NCBI RefSeq assembly: GCF_003254745.1
Contig: NZ_QKXH01000015.1
Location: forward strand, 17,010 to 81,009
Length of the DNA: 64,000 nt
Direction of reading: 5' to 3'
Source of the DNA: Flavobacterium aquariorum
Lineage (GTDB): Bacteria; Bacteroidota; Bacteroidia; Flavobacteriales; Flavobacteriaceae
A program made the position numbers and the translations under genes. Below are positions 15,330 to 24,464 of the stretch, one piece after another. How positions within the stretch are numbered: the first letter of the stretch is position 1; each line of letters starts with the position of its first letter. Under the pieces are notes generated by a model. It made no database searches. It had not been told where the DNA came from and saw nothing but the letters and a program-made list of their open reading frames with translations.

Positions 15330-16130
15330 ATGAGAAAGAGAGTTTTTTTTTCGTTAGCAATGTTAATTTTAACATTCCTCCTAAGCGTGAATATCCATGC
15401 TCAAGATCCCCCCAAACCTGTATTTATTACGATGACAACCCTACACAGAAATTTAAATACTGACGGTAAAGACTGGAAGGCAACGGAACAAGAGTACTTT
15501 GACAAAGTAACGAGCAAAAATGATTTAATAATTGGTTCTGAAATTCTTACTCATTATTACACTGACAACAGCTCTGACGTTATTTTGGTAAATGTTTTCA
15601 AAACCTGGGATGATATTGAAAAAGCTGGTGCCCTCTCCGATGAGCTTGCCAAAAAAGCTTGGCCCGATGAAAAAGCCAGAACCGCTTTTTTCGACAAACA
15701 AAATAGCTATTATACTCCGCAACACTCTGACGAAATCTACTCCTCCATTGAAACGATTGGCCAAAAAGAATTCAAACCTTCCACAAAAGAGCCAATGATT
15801 GTTTACATCCGAAAATCTCAAATGTCAATGACCGGAAAAGGAAAAGGAATGAAGGAATACAATGAGAAAATTACTTTGAAAGACCCCTACATAAAAGGGT
15901 ATTATCCTTTCCGCCACGCCTGGGGATCGGACAGCAGGGATTTCATGGAAGCCTACTTTTATGATTCTTTTGGCGATATAGAAAAATCAAACCTAAAGCA
16001 AGATGAATTAGCAAAAGCTGCTTGGCCGAAAGAAGCCGACAGCAAAGCTTTTTTTGATCAATTAAAATTAGCTTTCACGGGGATTCACGGGGATTTTATC
16101 TACCACAATTTACCAGGAGTTTCTAAATAA
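15330..16130 (+). CDS. Exported protein of unknown function with an internal duplication
   Basis: A 266-residue protein with a signal peptide (about 1-24, ending IHAQ). The mature part is two similar halves. The first has DIEKAGALSDELAKKAWPDEKARTAFFDKQ and later HSDEIYSSI. The second has DIEKSNLKQDELAKAAWPKEADSKAFFDQL and later HGDFIYHNL. Each half looks like a small alpha/beta unit of the dimeric ferredoxin-like type, so the protein may fold as an internal pseudo-dimer, but I do not recognise the family. It is probably periplasmic, alone in its transcript, with a strong terminator after it. Confidence 0.75.
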   Translation: MRKRVFFSLAMLILTFLLSVNIHAQDPPKPVFITMTTLHRNLNTDGKDWKATEQEYFDKVTSKNDLIIGSEILTHYYTDNSSDVILVNVFKTWDDIEKAGALSDELAKKAWPDEKARTAFFDKQNSYYTPQHSDEIYSSIETIGQKEFKPSTKEPMIVYIRKSQMSMTGKGKGMKEYNEKITLKDPYIKGYYPFRHAWGSDSRDFMEAYFYDSFGDIEKSNLKQDELAKAAWPKEADSKAFFDQLKLAFTGIHGDFIYHNLPGVSK

Positions 16131-16136
16131 AAAAGA

Positions 16137-16190
16137 ACAGTACAAACTGCACTAACAATATCATAAAGTGCAATTTGTACTGTTTTTGTT
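16137..16190 (+). terminator. Terminator after the duplicated exported protein
   Basis: ACAGTACAAACTGCACT (16137-16153) pairs with AGTGCAATTTGTACTGT (16167-16183) with one mismatch, followed by TTTTGTT. It can also serve the convergent mlaD-like gene, whose stop is at 16232. Confidence 0.75.
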
Positions 16191-16231
16191 TTACAAATTA
16201 AAATGTCCTTTTATCATTAATAGAGATAGCC

Positions 16232-17209
16232 TTATTTTTGAGACGCTGCTTTTTTAGCCTCTTTATCTTTATCCTTGAAATAACCCCTTAACAAAAAACT
16301 ACTTTGGGCTGCCTTTAGATCTTCATCTAATTTTTCGGAGCTGCTTTCCAAATTCTCTATTGTTTTTTTCAAACTGGCCCCTGATTCTTTATCATGCAAT
16401 AAAACCCCAATAGCCGAGTTGGGATCAACACTGGCTTCTTTGAGATTTTCCATAAACACATTGGCTGTTTCAGTCATTTTTTCCAATTCTGAAACCGATT
16501 TTTTAATCGAACTAAAAACAATCGTATCGGTAACCAAATCATTAGCAAGCGATCCTTTTTTGTTCAATTTTGCGCTATATTCATTAAGAGATACAATTAA
16601 TTTATCTGCTTTTGCAGAAGCGTTATTAAGCGACAAGGCCACTGAATTTATATTGTCATACAAAACATTGTCATTCAGTAATTTTCCAATAGTTCCTTCA
16701 TTTGTTGTCAACTTATGACTTATTTTTTTAAAATCAGTAGTTATCGCCAGAAGGTTTTCATTATTTTTCTGCAAAGTATTCATCATATTCTCGGTGGAAT
16801 ACGTACTCCCAACCTGCAAAGTATCACCATCATTGACTGATTGAGAATTCTCGGTTCCTCCATAGATTATTACGACTTTGTTTCCTATAAGTCCGTCAGT
16901 TCCTATTTTGGTTTTAGCATCTTTTACTATAAACTGTTGTGCTGTGTTTTCGATATCCAAAGTTACCCAAACATTTCTGTCATTACTGATTCTAATACTC
17001 CTTACTTTCCCGATTTTTACTCCTGAAAGCCAAACATTGGCTCCTGTCTGCAATCCATTTACTTCATCAAAAACAGAAACCAATTGCATTTTTTTCTTGA
17101 AAGTTTCGTGAAGATTTCCAACCATAAGAATACCTCCAAATAAAAATATCATGCCTATAAAAATAAATAGACCTACATACAGGGGACGTTTATTCGATGA
17201 TTCATTCAT
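16232..17209 (-). CDS. MlaD-like MCE-domain protein
   Basis: A 325-residue protein with an N-terminal membrane anchor (about 10-28, LYVGLFIFIGMIFLFGGIL) and an MCE domain (about 38-120: LVSVFDEVNGLQTGANVWLSGVKIGKVRSIRI, GLIGNKVVIIYGG). Long helical stretches follow (140-310), as in other MCE proteins that bridge the envelope. It would bind lipid for the permease and ATPase encoded just upstream (gaps 3 and 2 bases). Mla-type systems move phospholipids between the two membranes; direction is not readable here. It is the last gene of the mlaEFD-like operon. Confidence 0.9.
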   Translation of the reverse strand: MNESSNKRPLYVGLFIFIGMIFLFGGILMVGNLHETFKKKMQLVSVFDEVNGLQTGANVWLSGVKIGKVRSIRISNDRNVWVTLDIENTAQQFIVKDAKTKIGTDGLIGNKVVIIYGGTENSQSVNDGDTLQVGSTYSTENMMNTLQKNNENLLAITTDFKKISHKLTTNEGTIGKLLNDNVLYDNINSVALSLNNASAKADKLIVSLNEYSAKLNKKGSLANDLVTDTIVFSSIKKSVSELEKMTETANVFMENLKEASVDPNSAIGVLLHDKESGASLKKTIENLESSSEKLDEDLKAAQSSFLLRGYFKDKDKEAKKAASQK

Positions 17210-17212
17210 GAT

Positions 17213-17989
17213 TTAAAGTGTAAAATTATAGGAGAAAAATTTTTTAATCTGTTCCTCGTCGGTTGCAAAAACCTCATCGAATGTTCCAATTTTCAAAAAT
17301 GCCCCATCAATTAACATAGCGATGCGTTCACAAGTGTTTTTTGCACAAGTGAGATCATGCGTTATAATAATAGAACTTGTTTTGTATTGCTGCTGAACCT
17401 CAACTATAAGTGCATTAATTTCAGCACAAGTTACAGGGTCCAAACCTGCAGTGGGCTCATCATATAGCATTATTTCAGGTTTCATTATTAACGTTCGGGC
17501 AATACCCAATCTCTTTCGCTGTCCGCCGGAAAGCTCTTCGGGATCACTTTCAATTTTATCAATAAGCCCTACCGCATCAAGTGCTTCCTCTACAGCATCA
17601 TTTACTTGTTTTTTACTAAGATGTTTTACATTCATGGTCAAGGGAAACGACAAATTATCATACACACTCATTCCATCATACAAAGCACTGCTTTGAAATG
17701 AAAACCCCATACGCAACCGCAATTCATCCAATTGTTTGGGTTTTAATTGATTCAGTTGTTTTCCCAACATAGTCACATTTCCTTTGTCTGGCTTTAATAA
17801 ACCAGCCAAGATTTTTATTAAAACCGATTTACCGGAACCTGATCTTCCCAATACCGCTAAATTTTCACCTTTTTGAAGCATTAAATCAACTCCTTTCAAA
17901 ACCTCAAGTTCACCGAAAGATTTATACAATCCCTCAATTTTTATGACCACATCTTCTGTATTGGCAAATTGAATCTTCTCTTTTTCCAT
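17213..17989 (-). CDS. Lipid ABC transporter ATP-binding protein (MlaF-like)
   Basis: A 258-residue ATPase. Walker A is GRSGSGKSVLIKILAG, the signature LSGGQRKRLGIAR, Walker B IMLYDEPTAGLDPVT, and the H-loop SIIITHDLTCAKN. The C-terminal extension and the MCE-type neighbours place it in the MlaF family. It powers the permease encoded 2 bases upstream and works with the MCE protein 3 bases downstream. Motifs are complete, so it should be active. Confidence 0.93.
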   Translation of the reverse strand: MEKEKIQFANTEDVVIKIEGLYKSFGELEVLKGVDLMLQKGENLAVLGRSGSGKSVLIKILAGLLKPDKGNVTMLGKQLNQLKPKQLDELRLRMGFSFQSSALYDGMSVYDNLSFPLTMNVKHLSKKQVNDAVEEALDAVGLIDKIESDPEELSGGQRKRLGIARTLIMKPEIMLYDEPTAGLDPVTCAEINALIVEVQQQYKTSSIIITHDLTCAKNTCERIAMLIDGAFLKIGTFDEVFATDEEQIKKFFSYNFTL

Positions 17990-17991
17990 AA

Positions 17992-18786
17992 TTAAAAATA
18001 TCTAATCCAATTAACAATTTGCACTATTATTAACTCTTCAAGAAAGATGAGAAATATGGAAAGTATTACTGCTTGATTGGTTGCCTTTCCAACACCCCGA
18101 GTCCCATGTGTTGCAAAAAAACCTTTGTAACTACTTACAATTCCTATCGTAAATCCGTAAACCAAGGCTTTTGTAAACGATGAAAAAATATCCAAAAAAG
18201 AAATATTTGAAAAAGCATTATGATAAAACACTTGCAAGCTTGTTGCTTCTTCGCTCGAGACATTATAGTACGACCCTATCAATCCTATAAAACTGCAATA
18301 AAATGAAAGTATTGGAATTGAGATAGATGTAGCCACAACCCTGCTTACGACTAGATATTTAAAAGGATTAATAGCGGAGACTTCCATTGCATCAATTTGC
18401 TCGGTCACTTTCATGGATCCCAGTTCGGCGCTGATGCTGGAGCCTACTTTCCCGGCACAAATTAGCGAGGTCACCAAAGGTCCCAGAGCCCTAATAATAG
18501 CAATCCCCATTAAAGAAGGCAGCCAAGACACCGCCCCAAAACTTTCCAAAGAGGGTCGAGATTGTTTGGTAAAAACGACTCCAATGATAAAGCCTGTCAG
18601 GGTTATTAACGAAAGTGATTTTAATCCTATCTCAAAGCACTGATTGATAATTTCCCGAAAATGAAAAGGGGATCTAAAAGCTTCTTTAAAAAAACGAAGA
18701 GTAAACTGATAACCATTATAAACACCCTCAAAATATGAATCTATTCCCTTTGAAAACAAATATTTATTAGTGCCTAAATTATTCAT
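17992..18786 (-). CDS. Lipid ABC transporter permease (MlaE-like)
   Basis: A 264-residue permease with five or so membrane helices and the MlaE/YrbE pattern: GFIIGVVFTKQSRPSLESFGAVSWLPSLMGIAIIRALGPLVTSLICAGKVGSSISAELGSMKVTEQIDAMEVSAINPFKYLVVSRV. The GSMKVTEQIDAMEV segment is the coupling-helix region typical of the family. It is the first gene of the permease-ATPase-MCE operon; the gap to the AsmA-like gene upstream contains a strong terminator. Confidence 0.93.
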   Translation of the reverse strand: MNNLGTNKYLFSKGIDSYFEGVYNGYQFTLRFFKEAFRSPFHFREIINQCFEIGLKSLSLITLTGFIIGVVFTKQSRPSLESFGAVSWLPSLMGIAIIRALGPLVTSLICAGKVGSSISAELGSMKVTEQIDAMEVSAINPFKYLVVSRVVATSISIPILSFYCSFIGLIGSYYNVSSEEATSLQVFYHNAFSNISFLDIFSSFTKALVYGFTIGIVSSYKGFFATHGTRGVGKATNQAVILSIFLIFLEELIIVQIVNWIRYF

Positions 18787-18940
18787 TTTTTTATTTTACA
18801 TTAAATTCCCAGTTTGCTGTTTTCTTTGTTTATCCAATTACCACATTATTTACTGATTCAAACAATAAAGAAACCTTTATAAATTTACAAAAAAAGCCAC
18901 ACAATTCGAATCCTTTCCAAGTAATTTACTTTTAAGAAAC

Positions 18941-18992
18941 AAAAAACGGATATAAAAAGACATGATGAATGTTTTTTTATATCCGTTTTTTA
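18941..18992 (-). terminator. Terminator after the AsmA-like gene
   Basis: AAAAAACGGATATAAAAA (18941-18958) pairs with TTTTTATATCCGTTTTTT (18974-18991). The long A/T ends make it work on either strand. It separates the AsmA-like transcript from the mla-type operon. Confidence 0.8.
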
Positions 18993-19017
18993 GCTGACAA
19001 GCTAATCCCGTCTTACT

Positions 19018-21774
19018 TTACTCTTCCGTATCTTGGGTTTCCTCTATTTCGTCTCCTTTTCTACCCATTTTTACTTTGGGATTATCCTTTGTTCCTGTAA
19101 CGGTAAGTGGAATTCCAATAATTCCTAATGGCGGCAATCCCAATCTCATTTTGATATTTAATTTACCGTCCAAACTTGACGTTCCTTCAATTCTTGGTCG
19201 GAAACCGGCAAATTTAAATTTGAATCGTTCAATAGTAATAATGTTATTTTTTACTGTGGTTTTGATATCGACTTTGGACAATTCAGGATTTTTAATGGCT
19301 TCGTGATCTGTGGTTGCACTCACGGCATTAAACATTTTCATCCCTTTTACTTTTACATCTTTTATGGACAGTACTCCTCCGCCTATTAACGAAGGATAGA
19401 CAGGCATCATTTGTTGATTCAGTCTTCCTTTTATTTTGTAATCCAAAGAGACAATTCCCTCTGCGTTTTCGGCGGCACTGGCCATTTCTTTGAACATTTT
19501 CACCTCTTTGTAGGCCCTTTTTATATCAAAATCGGTGGCTTTTATTTCATATTCAAAGACCGCTTTTTTGGGAGTTATCCCTTGATAAGCTGCATTCATT
19601 GTAACATTACAGCCAATTAAATTGAATCCAGTATTCTGCATCAGCATTTTTCCGTTTTTCATTTTCACTGCGCCTTTGCCGTCTTGCAGCATAAGTCCCT
19701 GATAATTTATTTTGTGCGCTGTGGCATAAAATTGCAAATCCAAATTTGATGGAATCAAGATTACTCCTGTCTCTTGAGCCGTAGGTTGTGGAATACTATT
19801 CGGAGCAGCAGTTGTTGTAGTAACTGGAGCTGTCGATGTACTGGACATAAACTCATCAACATTGATGTATTTAGAATTCAAAGCAAACGACCCTCTTAAA
19901 ACTCCGTTTTTGGACGAAATGAAATTAAACACATTCTGCAAATAACCGTTCAGTTTAAAATCGGATTGCCCATAGGAAGCCAAAAAGGTATTAAAAGACA
20001 TTTTATCCTGATTGAATCTGAATATTCCTTCTTTAATCAATAATGATTTGGGCAAATACTCTGTAACGACATTTATGTTTCGAAGCTCAAGAGTTCCCTT
20101 GTTATGCAATTTGGCATAGTTCCCTTTTTCGGCATCGCTTTGAGTTCCTTTCAATTCTAAATCAGCTTTTATCGAACCATCAACATCCAATCCTTTTTGA
20201 GAAAACACCTTGTAAATTTTACTGATATTCAAAGTTCCTTTTGCCTTAATATCATAGTTCAAATCATCAAAATTTTTCAAATCGGCTTCTACCAAAAAAG
20301 GTTCCCCTTCAAAAGTAAAACTAGCAGGTTTCAACTCTACTGATAGACCATCATAAGTCCCCTTTTGATTGTTTATTTTCGAAACAATATTGATATCTTT
20401 TATCGGATTTGGATAATATTGAGTTTTAATATATCCGTTTTTTAAATTCAAAGCTCCATTCGCATTTGGAAAAAGTCTCTTTATCTGATCATATTTCCCA
20501 TTGGCTTTCAGATCTCCAACTAACATTCCTTTTAATTCTAAATCAGGTATTCCAAGAGCTCTATTTAATTTCTCCAAATCGATTTGGGATTTCAAAACTA
20601 AATCAATGTCTGGGGTAGACATTCCATTCACTTTCAATTGGCTCTTAAGATAATTTTTTTCAATATTTAAAGATACATTTTTGGCCTCCAGCATTAAAAG
20701 TTCAGGATTCAAAGAGGGCACTTTGGTAGCAACATCCATATTGAAATTAGAAACCGGAAAAGCACTCTTCTTATAATTTACAAATCCGTCTTTTAATTTA
20801 AAATTCAAACTTAAATCGGGTGCTATATTTTGGGATGCAATATACTTTCCTTTAAGGGTAAGCAATAAATCCACACTTCCTTTTAATTCGGCGTCTTTAA
20901 GCCAAGTAATGTATTTTGGTGGGAAAGCGGTAAAAAGTTCATGCAAATTACTTTTGTTGGATTTTATTCTAAAATCCATATTATAGCCATCCTTTAAAAA
21001 ATCGAATTTTCCAGTAAAATCAACCAATAATTTATTAATCAACAAGTCATTTTGCTCAAAAACAAAAGACAGCGAATTGGTGTTTATTTTGGTAATCAAA
21101 TCCCCATCCACTTTTTTATTCATTAAGTAGGGTTCATTTTCATAGATGACATTTAGCTTTTCGATTTTAGCTTTCGAATGCAAAGCAAAGATTGCTTGAC
21201 TCAAATCTCCATTTCCTAGATAATTAACCCCAAAGGCATCAATATGAACATTAGTAGATTGATCGTCATAAATCAATTTACTGTCCGTAATTTCGATCTC
21301 TTCTAGTTTAATTCCCGTTTCCGACTCTTCTTTCGGAGCGGTTTCCTTCTCGGCAATGTACACGTTATAATTGGCCTCCCCTTTTTTGTTTACTTTTATA
21401 TTTATCAATGAATGGGAAAGAAAAATTTGGTCAATTTTTATGGTTTTTCCAAAAACAAGACTGCTCAAATTGATACCAAAAGCGACGTCATCGGCGGTTA
21501 TCAATTTTTCATTTTGAAAAGGAGCCGAGCCATTCAGCTTAAAATCAGTAAGAGTAAGGGTTAATGAGGGAAAATGTTTAAAAAAAGAAAGCGTGCCCTC
21601 AGAATAATTCAAATCTCCATTTAATCTTTCATTGGCCGTTTTTTTGACTTGCTCTTTTATCTTATCTGAAAAAATCAAAGGGGCAATAAACATCAGCCCC
21701 AATAAAACCACAAGGGTAATGCCTGTATATTTTAAAATCTTAATAAAGATTGACTTATAATTGATTGCTGCCAT
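19018..21774 (-). CDS. AsmA family envelope protein
   Basis: I place the start at 21774, giving 918 residues that begin MAAINYKSIFIKILKYTGITLVVLLGLMFIAPLIF, a membrane anchor at about 8-35. An upstream ATG at 21882 would put 36 poorly fitting residues before this anchor. The rest is AsmA-like: FPSLTLTLTDFKLNG near the N-terminus, a long beta-rich body, and a C-terminal AsmA domain (VSLDYKIKGRLNQQMMPVYPSLIGGGVLSIKDVKVKGMK). AsmA/TamB relatives are thought to form bridge-like lipid conduits between membranes. A Ser/Thr/Pro-rich stretch is near residue 650. The acidic tail ends EIEETQDTEE. Its position next to an Mla-type operon fits lipid trafficking. Confidence 0.85.
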   Translation of the reverse strand: MAAINYKSIFIKILKYTGITLVVLLGLMFIAPLIFSDKIKEQVKKTANERLNGDLNYSEGTLSFFKHFPSLTLTLTDFKLNGSAPFQNEKLITADDVAFGINLSSLVFGKTIKIDQIFLSHSLINIKVNKKGEANYNVYIAEKETAPKEESETGIKLEEIEITDSKLIYDDQSTNVHIDAFGVNYLGNGDLSQAIFALHSKAKIEKLNVIYENEPYLMNKKVDGDLITKINTNSLSFVFEQNDLLINKLLVDFTGKFDFLKDGYNMDFRIKSNKSNLHELFTAFPPKYITWLKDAELKGSVDLLLTLKGKYIASQNIAPDLSLNFKLKDGFVNYKKSAFPVSNFNMDVATKVPSLNPELLMLEAKNVSLNIEKNYLKSQLKVNGMSTPDIDLVLKSQIDLEKLNRALGIPDLELKGMLVGDLKANGKYDQIKRLFPNANGALNLKNGYIKTQYYPNPIKDINIVSKINNQKGTYDGLSVELKPASFTFEGEPFLVEADLKNFDDLNYDIKAKGTLNISKIYKVFSQKGLDVDGSIKADLELKGTQSDAEKGNYAKLHNKGTLELRNINVVTEYLPKSLLIKEGIFRFNQDKMSFNTFLASYGQSDFKLNGYLQNVFNFISSKNGVLRGSFALNSKYINVDEFMSSTSTAPVTTTTAAPNSIPQPTAQETGVILIPSNLDLQFYATAHKINYQGLMLQDGKGAVKMKNGKMLMQNTGFNLIGCNVTMNAAYQGITPKKAVFEYEIKATDFDIKRAYKEVKMFKEMASAAENAEGIVSLDYKIKGRLNQQMMPVYPSLIGGGVLSIKDVKVKGMKMFNAVSATTDHEAIKNPELSKVDIKTTVKNNIITIERFKFKFAGFRPRIEGTSSLDGKLNIKMRLGLPPLGIIGIPLTVTGTKDNPKVKMGRKGDEIEETQDTEE

Positions 21775-21840
21775 ATGTGATTGGTAAGAATTAAAAAATA
21801 AATTGATTTTTGAGCAAAAATATTTGGCGTTTTTGGAAAC

Positions 21841-21950
21841 ATAGTCCCGCACACGAGGCTGAAAGCCGAACTGGCGAAGCAATCCGTTGTAATCTTTCTA
21901 TTTTTAAAGAAAAATAGAAAGGATTTCCACTTCTACCGGAGCTAAAAGTT
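21841..21950 (+). repeat. Possible decayed copy (F) of the modular repeat
   Basis: A long stem pairs AATCTTTCTATTTTT (21891-21905) with AAAAATAGAAAGGATT (21910-21925). It is preceded by GCAATCCGTTGT and followed by TCCACTTCTACC, which line up with the GCTGTCC...TTCCATCCC strands of better copies. The closing helix is not visible. It lies between asmA-like and miaE. Confidence 0.35.
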
Positions 21951-22036
21951 AACATTCTTCTTTTGTGCCATCATTCAAAAAAAGAAAAATAACAATAATT
22001 GAACACAAGTACAAAATGTATCGTCCAAAGGCTATT

Positions 22037-22618
22037 TTATCCGTGCACGGTTTCGTTTTTACCGTAATTTACAATAATCGAGGTTTCAAACTCAATCCAT
22101 TCTTGCCAACGTTTATCAACATCAAAATTGTCCACATATTTTCTGGCAAAACCAAGAAAAGTGGTATAATGTCCCGCTTCCGAAATCATAAGATCCCTAT
22201 AAAACTTGGCCAATTCTGGATCTTTTATATTCTCAGACAACACTTTGAAACGCTCGCAACTTCTGGCTTCAATCATAGCCGAAAACAACAATCGATCTAC
22301 CAAAGCATCTTTGCGGCTACCATCTTTTTTCATAAATTTGAAAAGCTCATTCACATAATGATCTTTTCGTTCCCTACCCAATGTCAATCCTCTGCTTTTT
22401 ATTAAATTATGCACCAATTGTAGGTGATCCAATTCTTCTTTGGCAATAATCAATAATTCCGTTACCAATTCTTCCAATTCTGAATTGTAAGTAATCAAAC
22501 TAATCGCATTTGAAGCCGCTTTTTGTTCACACCAAGCATGATCGGTCAATATTTCTTCAATATTGGTTTCTACTATATTTACCCAACGTGGGTCGGTAAC
22601 TAATTTTAAGCCAAGCAT
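22037..22618 (-). CDS. miaE: tRNA 2-methylthio-N6-isopentenyladenosine-37 hydroxylase
   Basis: A 193-residue ferritin-like diiron enzyme. It hydroxylates the isopentenyl group of ms2i6A at position 37 of tRNAs, using O2. The E/ExxH metal motifs are visible: DHAWCEQKAASNAISLI, IAKEELDHLQLVH (Glu, Glu, His), IEARSCERFKVLSE, and ISEAGHYTTFLGFA (Glu with His three residues later). Together they give the four-helix diiron set. The organism therefore probably also has MiaA and MiaB. It is divergent from the glycosyltransferase gene with about 110 bases between. Confidence 0.93.
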   Translation of the reverse strand: MLGLKLVTDPRWVNIVETNIEEILTDHAWCEQKAASNAISLITYNSELEELVTELLIIAKEELDHLQLVHNLIKSRGLTLGRERKDHYVNELFKFMKKDGSRKDALVDRLLFSAMIEARSCERFKVLSENIKDPELAKFYRDLMISEAGHYTTFLGFARKYVDNFDVDKRWQEWIEFETSIIVNYGKNETVHG

Positions 22619-22728
22619 AGCAAGTGATTTTTAATCCTACAAAATTAGTCTTTTCCTCTTGATTTCCATTTAAAATAATGCTTTAACCATCTAAATTGTA
22701 TTATTTTGCACCATTATCTCTAATTATC

Positions 22729-23979
22729 ATGAACCAAATTCAAATGCTTTTAGTCATTGGTTTCGTATGGCCTGAACCCAATTCTTCTGCTGCAGGCGGC
22801 CGAATGTTGCAGTTGATTGCTCAATTTCAGCAACAAGGCTATGCTATTACATTTGCCAGTCCGGCTATGGACAGTGATTACATGGTTGATTTGGCTTCAT
22901 TGAATGTGGACAAAAAATCAATTGCCTTAAATTGTTCTAGCTTTGATACTTTTGTCAAAGAACTAAATCCTACTGCTGTTTTATTTGACCGATTTATGAT
23001 TGAAGAGCAATTTGGGTGGCGTGTTGCCGAAAACTGCCCTGATGCTTTACGGATATTGGACACCGAAGACTTGCATTGTCTGCGATTGGCTAGACAAAAG
23101 GCTTTCAAAACCCACCGCGATTTCATAACTGCCGACACTTTAAAGGAAGAAGTCGCCAAAAGAGAAATCGCCAGTATTTTGAGATGCGACCTGTCCCTAA
23201 TGATTTCTGAATTTGAAATGGATTTACTGAAAACGACTTTTAAAATAGACGAAAAACTGCTGTATTATTTGCCTTTTTTGTTAGACCCGATTTCAGAAAA
23301 AACTTTTGAAAAACTTCCTTCTTTTGAGGAAAGGACTGACTTTATTTTTATAGGCAACTTTCTTCATGAACCCAATTGGAATGCCGTTCAATACCTGAAA
23401 GAAACCATTTGGCCTTTGCTAAGAAAGCAGTTGCCAGGTACCAATCTTCATATTTACGGAGCTTATCCTTCCCAAAAAGTGATGCAACTGCATCAGCCAA
23501 AAGAAGGTTTCCATATCAAAGGACGTGCGATTGATGCAAACGAAGTAGTGCAAAACGCAAGAATCGTTTTGGCTCCCCTACGTTTTGGCGCGGGCATTAA
23601 AGGAAAACTGATTGAAGCCATGCAATGCGGAACCCCAAGCATTACGACCACCATAGGCGCCGAATCCATGCAGGGAAATTTGCTCTGGAACGGATTTGTA
23701 ACTGATGATGCAAATAAATTTACGGAGAACGCCGTGCAATTATACCAAGACAAAAAACTTTGGACAGCTGCTCAACAAAACGGAATTGCCATTATCAATC
23801 AACGCTATTCGAAAGAATTGTTTGAAAATGATTTTGCACTCAAAATCCAATTTTTACGTTCCAACTTATCGCAACACCGTTTGGATAATTTTTTTGGGGC
23901 AATGTTGCAGCACCACACTTTAACCAGTACTAAATACATGTCTCGTTGGATTGAAACCAAAAACAGCAAAAAGGATTAG
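22729..23979 (+). CDS. Glycosyltransferase (GT4-like)
   Basis: A 416-residue protein beginning MNQIQMLLVIGFVWPEPNSSAAGGRML, a typical GT-B N-terminal strand-loop. An ATG 33 bases upstream would add a short hydrophobic run (MYYFAPLSLII) that I judge less likely. The C-terminal half carries FIGNFLHEPNWNAVQYLKE, GFHIKGRAIDANEVVQNARIVLAPLRFGAGIKGKLIEAMQCGTPSITTTIGAESM, the nucleotide-sugar-binding E-x7-E-like region of GT4 enzymes. No membrane segment is seen. Donor and acceptor are unknown; it is alone, with no polysaccharide gene cluster around it. Confidence 0.85.
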   Translation: MNQIQMLLVIGFVWPEPNSSAAGGRMLQLIAQFQQQGYAITFASPAMDSDYMVDLASLNVDKKSIALNCSSFDTFVKELNPTAVLFDRFMIEEQFGWRVAENCPDALRILDTEDLHCLRLARQKAFKTHRDFITADTLKEEVAKREIASILRCDLSLMISEFEMDLLKTTFKIDEKLLYYLPFLLDPISEKTFEKLPSFEERTDFIFIGNFLHEPNWNAVQYLKETIWPLLRKQLPGTNLHIYGAYPSQKVMQLHQPKEGFHIKGRAIDANEVVQNARIVLAPLRFGAGIKGKLIEAMQCGTPSITTTIGAESMQGNLLWNGFVTDDANKFTENAVQLYQDKKLWTAAQQNGIAIINQRYSKELFENDFALKIQFLRSNLSQHRLDNFFGAMLQHHTLTSTKYMSRWIETKNSKKD

Positions 23980-24198
23980 TCCCTGAATAAATGACTCCAC
24001 AGATTATACTGATTAAATGGATTTTTGGTGATTTCCCCCAACTCAGAATCTTAGCAGCTTAGTATCTTTGCGTCTCGTTTAATCTCCTGAATAGAATTAA
24101 ACTCATTTTTACTACAAATTTTTAGCTTTTTAAAACACTAAATACCAGCAAACTGAATATTTTTATAAAATAAAAAGTAAAAATTCTTTAGAAATGTT
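23980..24198. other. Gene-free stretch before tRNA-Val
   Basis: No gene or hairpin is supported here. The segment around 23995-24075 (CCACAGATTATACTG, later CTTAGCAGCTTAGTATC) resembles degenerate intergenic sequence that I recall as widespread in Flavobacterium genomes, but a repeat cannot be shown from this window. Confidence 0.4.
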
Positions 24199-24228
24199 TT
24201 GCATAAGCGAAAAACTAGCCTATATTTG
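24199..24228 (+). promoter_or_regulatory. Promoter of tRNA-Val
   Basis: TTG (24199-24201) and TATATTTG (24221-24228) match the Bacteroidetes -33 and -7 boxes with a 19-base spacer. The tRNA begins 38 bases after the -7 box. Confidence 0.7.
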
Positions 24229-24266
24229 CACTCGCAATCACAAAATGATAGCAACCTAATAAAATA

Positions 24267-24344
24267 GGGCGATTAGCTCAGCTGGTTCAGAGCACCTCGT
24301 TTACACCGAGGGGGTCGGGGGTTCGAACCCCTCATCGCCCACCA
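24267..24344 (+). tRNA. tRNA-Val(UAC)
   Basis: The 78-base cloverleaf has an acceptor stem GGGCGAT/ATCGCCC and a D-arm with TAGCTCAGCTGGTTCAGAGC. The anticodon stem is CCTCG/CGAGG around TTTACAC (anticodon TAC at 24302-24304), and the T-arm is GGGGG-TTCGAAC-CCCTC. Discriminator A and an encoded CCA (24342-24344) follow. It has its own promoter and terminator. Confidence 0.97.
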
Positions 24345-24346
24345 AG

Positions 24347-24377
24347 AAACTCCTTAAGAAATTAAGGAGTTTTTTTT
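24347..24377 (+). terminator. Terminator after tRNA-Val
   Basis: AAACTCCTTAA (24347-24357) pairs with TTAAGGAGTTT (24362-24372) around a 4-base GAAA loop, then a T run. Confidence 0.85.
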
Positions 24378-24464
24378 GCTCCATACTTTTTTAAATTTAT
24401 AAGAATACAAAAACTAAAGGAAATAAACATAACAAAAAAATTTAAGATCTGTTCAAATATCTTG

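Noticed and set aside
21965..22405. Plus-strand 146-codon frame overlapping miaE
   Set aside because: Fully antisense to miaE, whose diiron motifs are intact; no recognisable domain.
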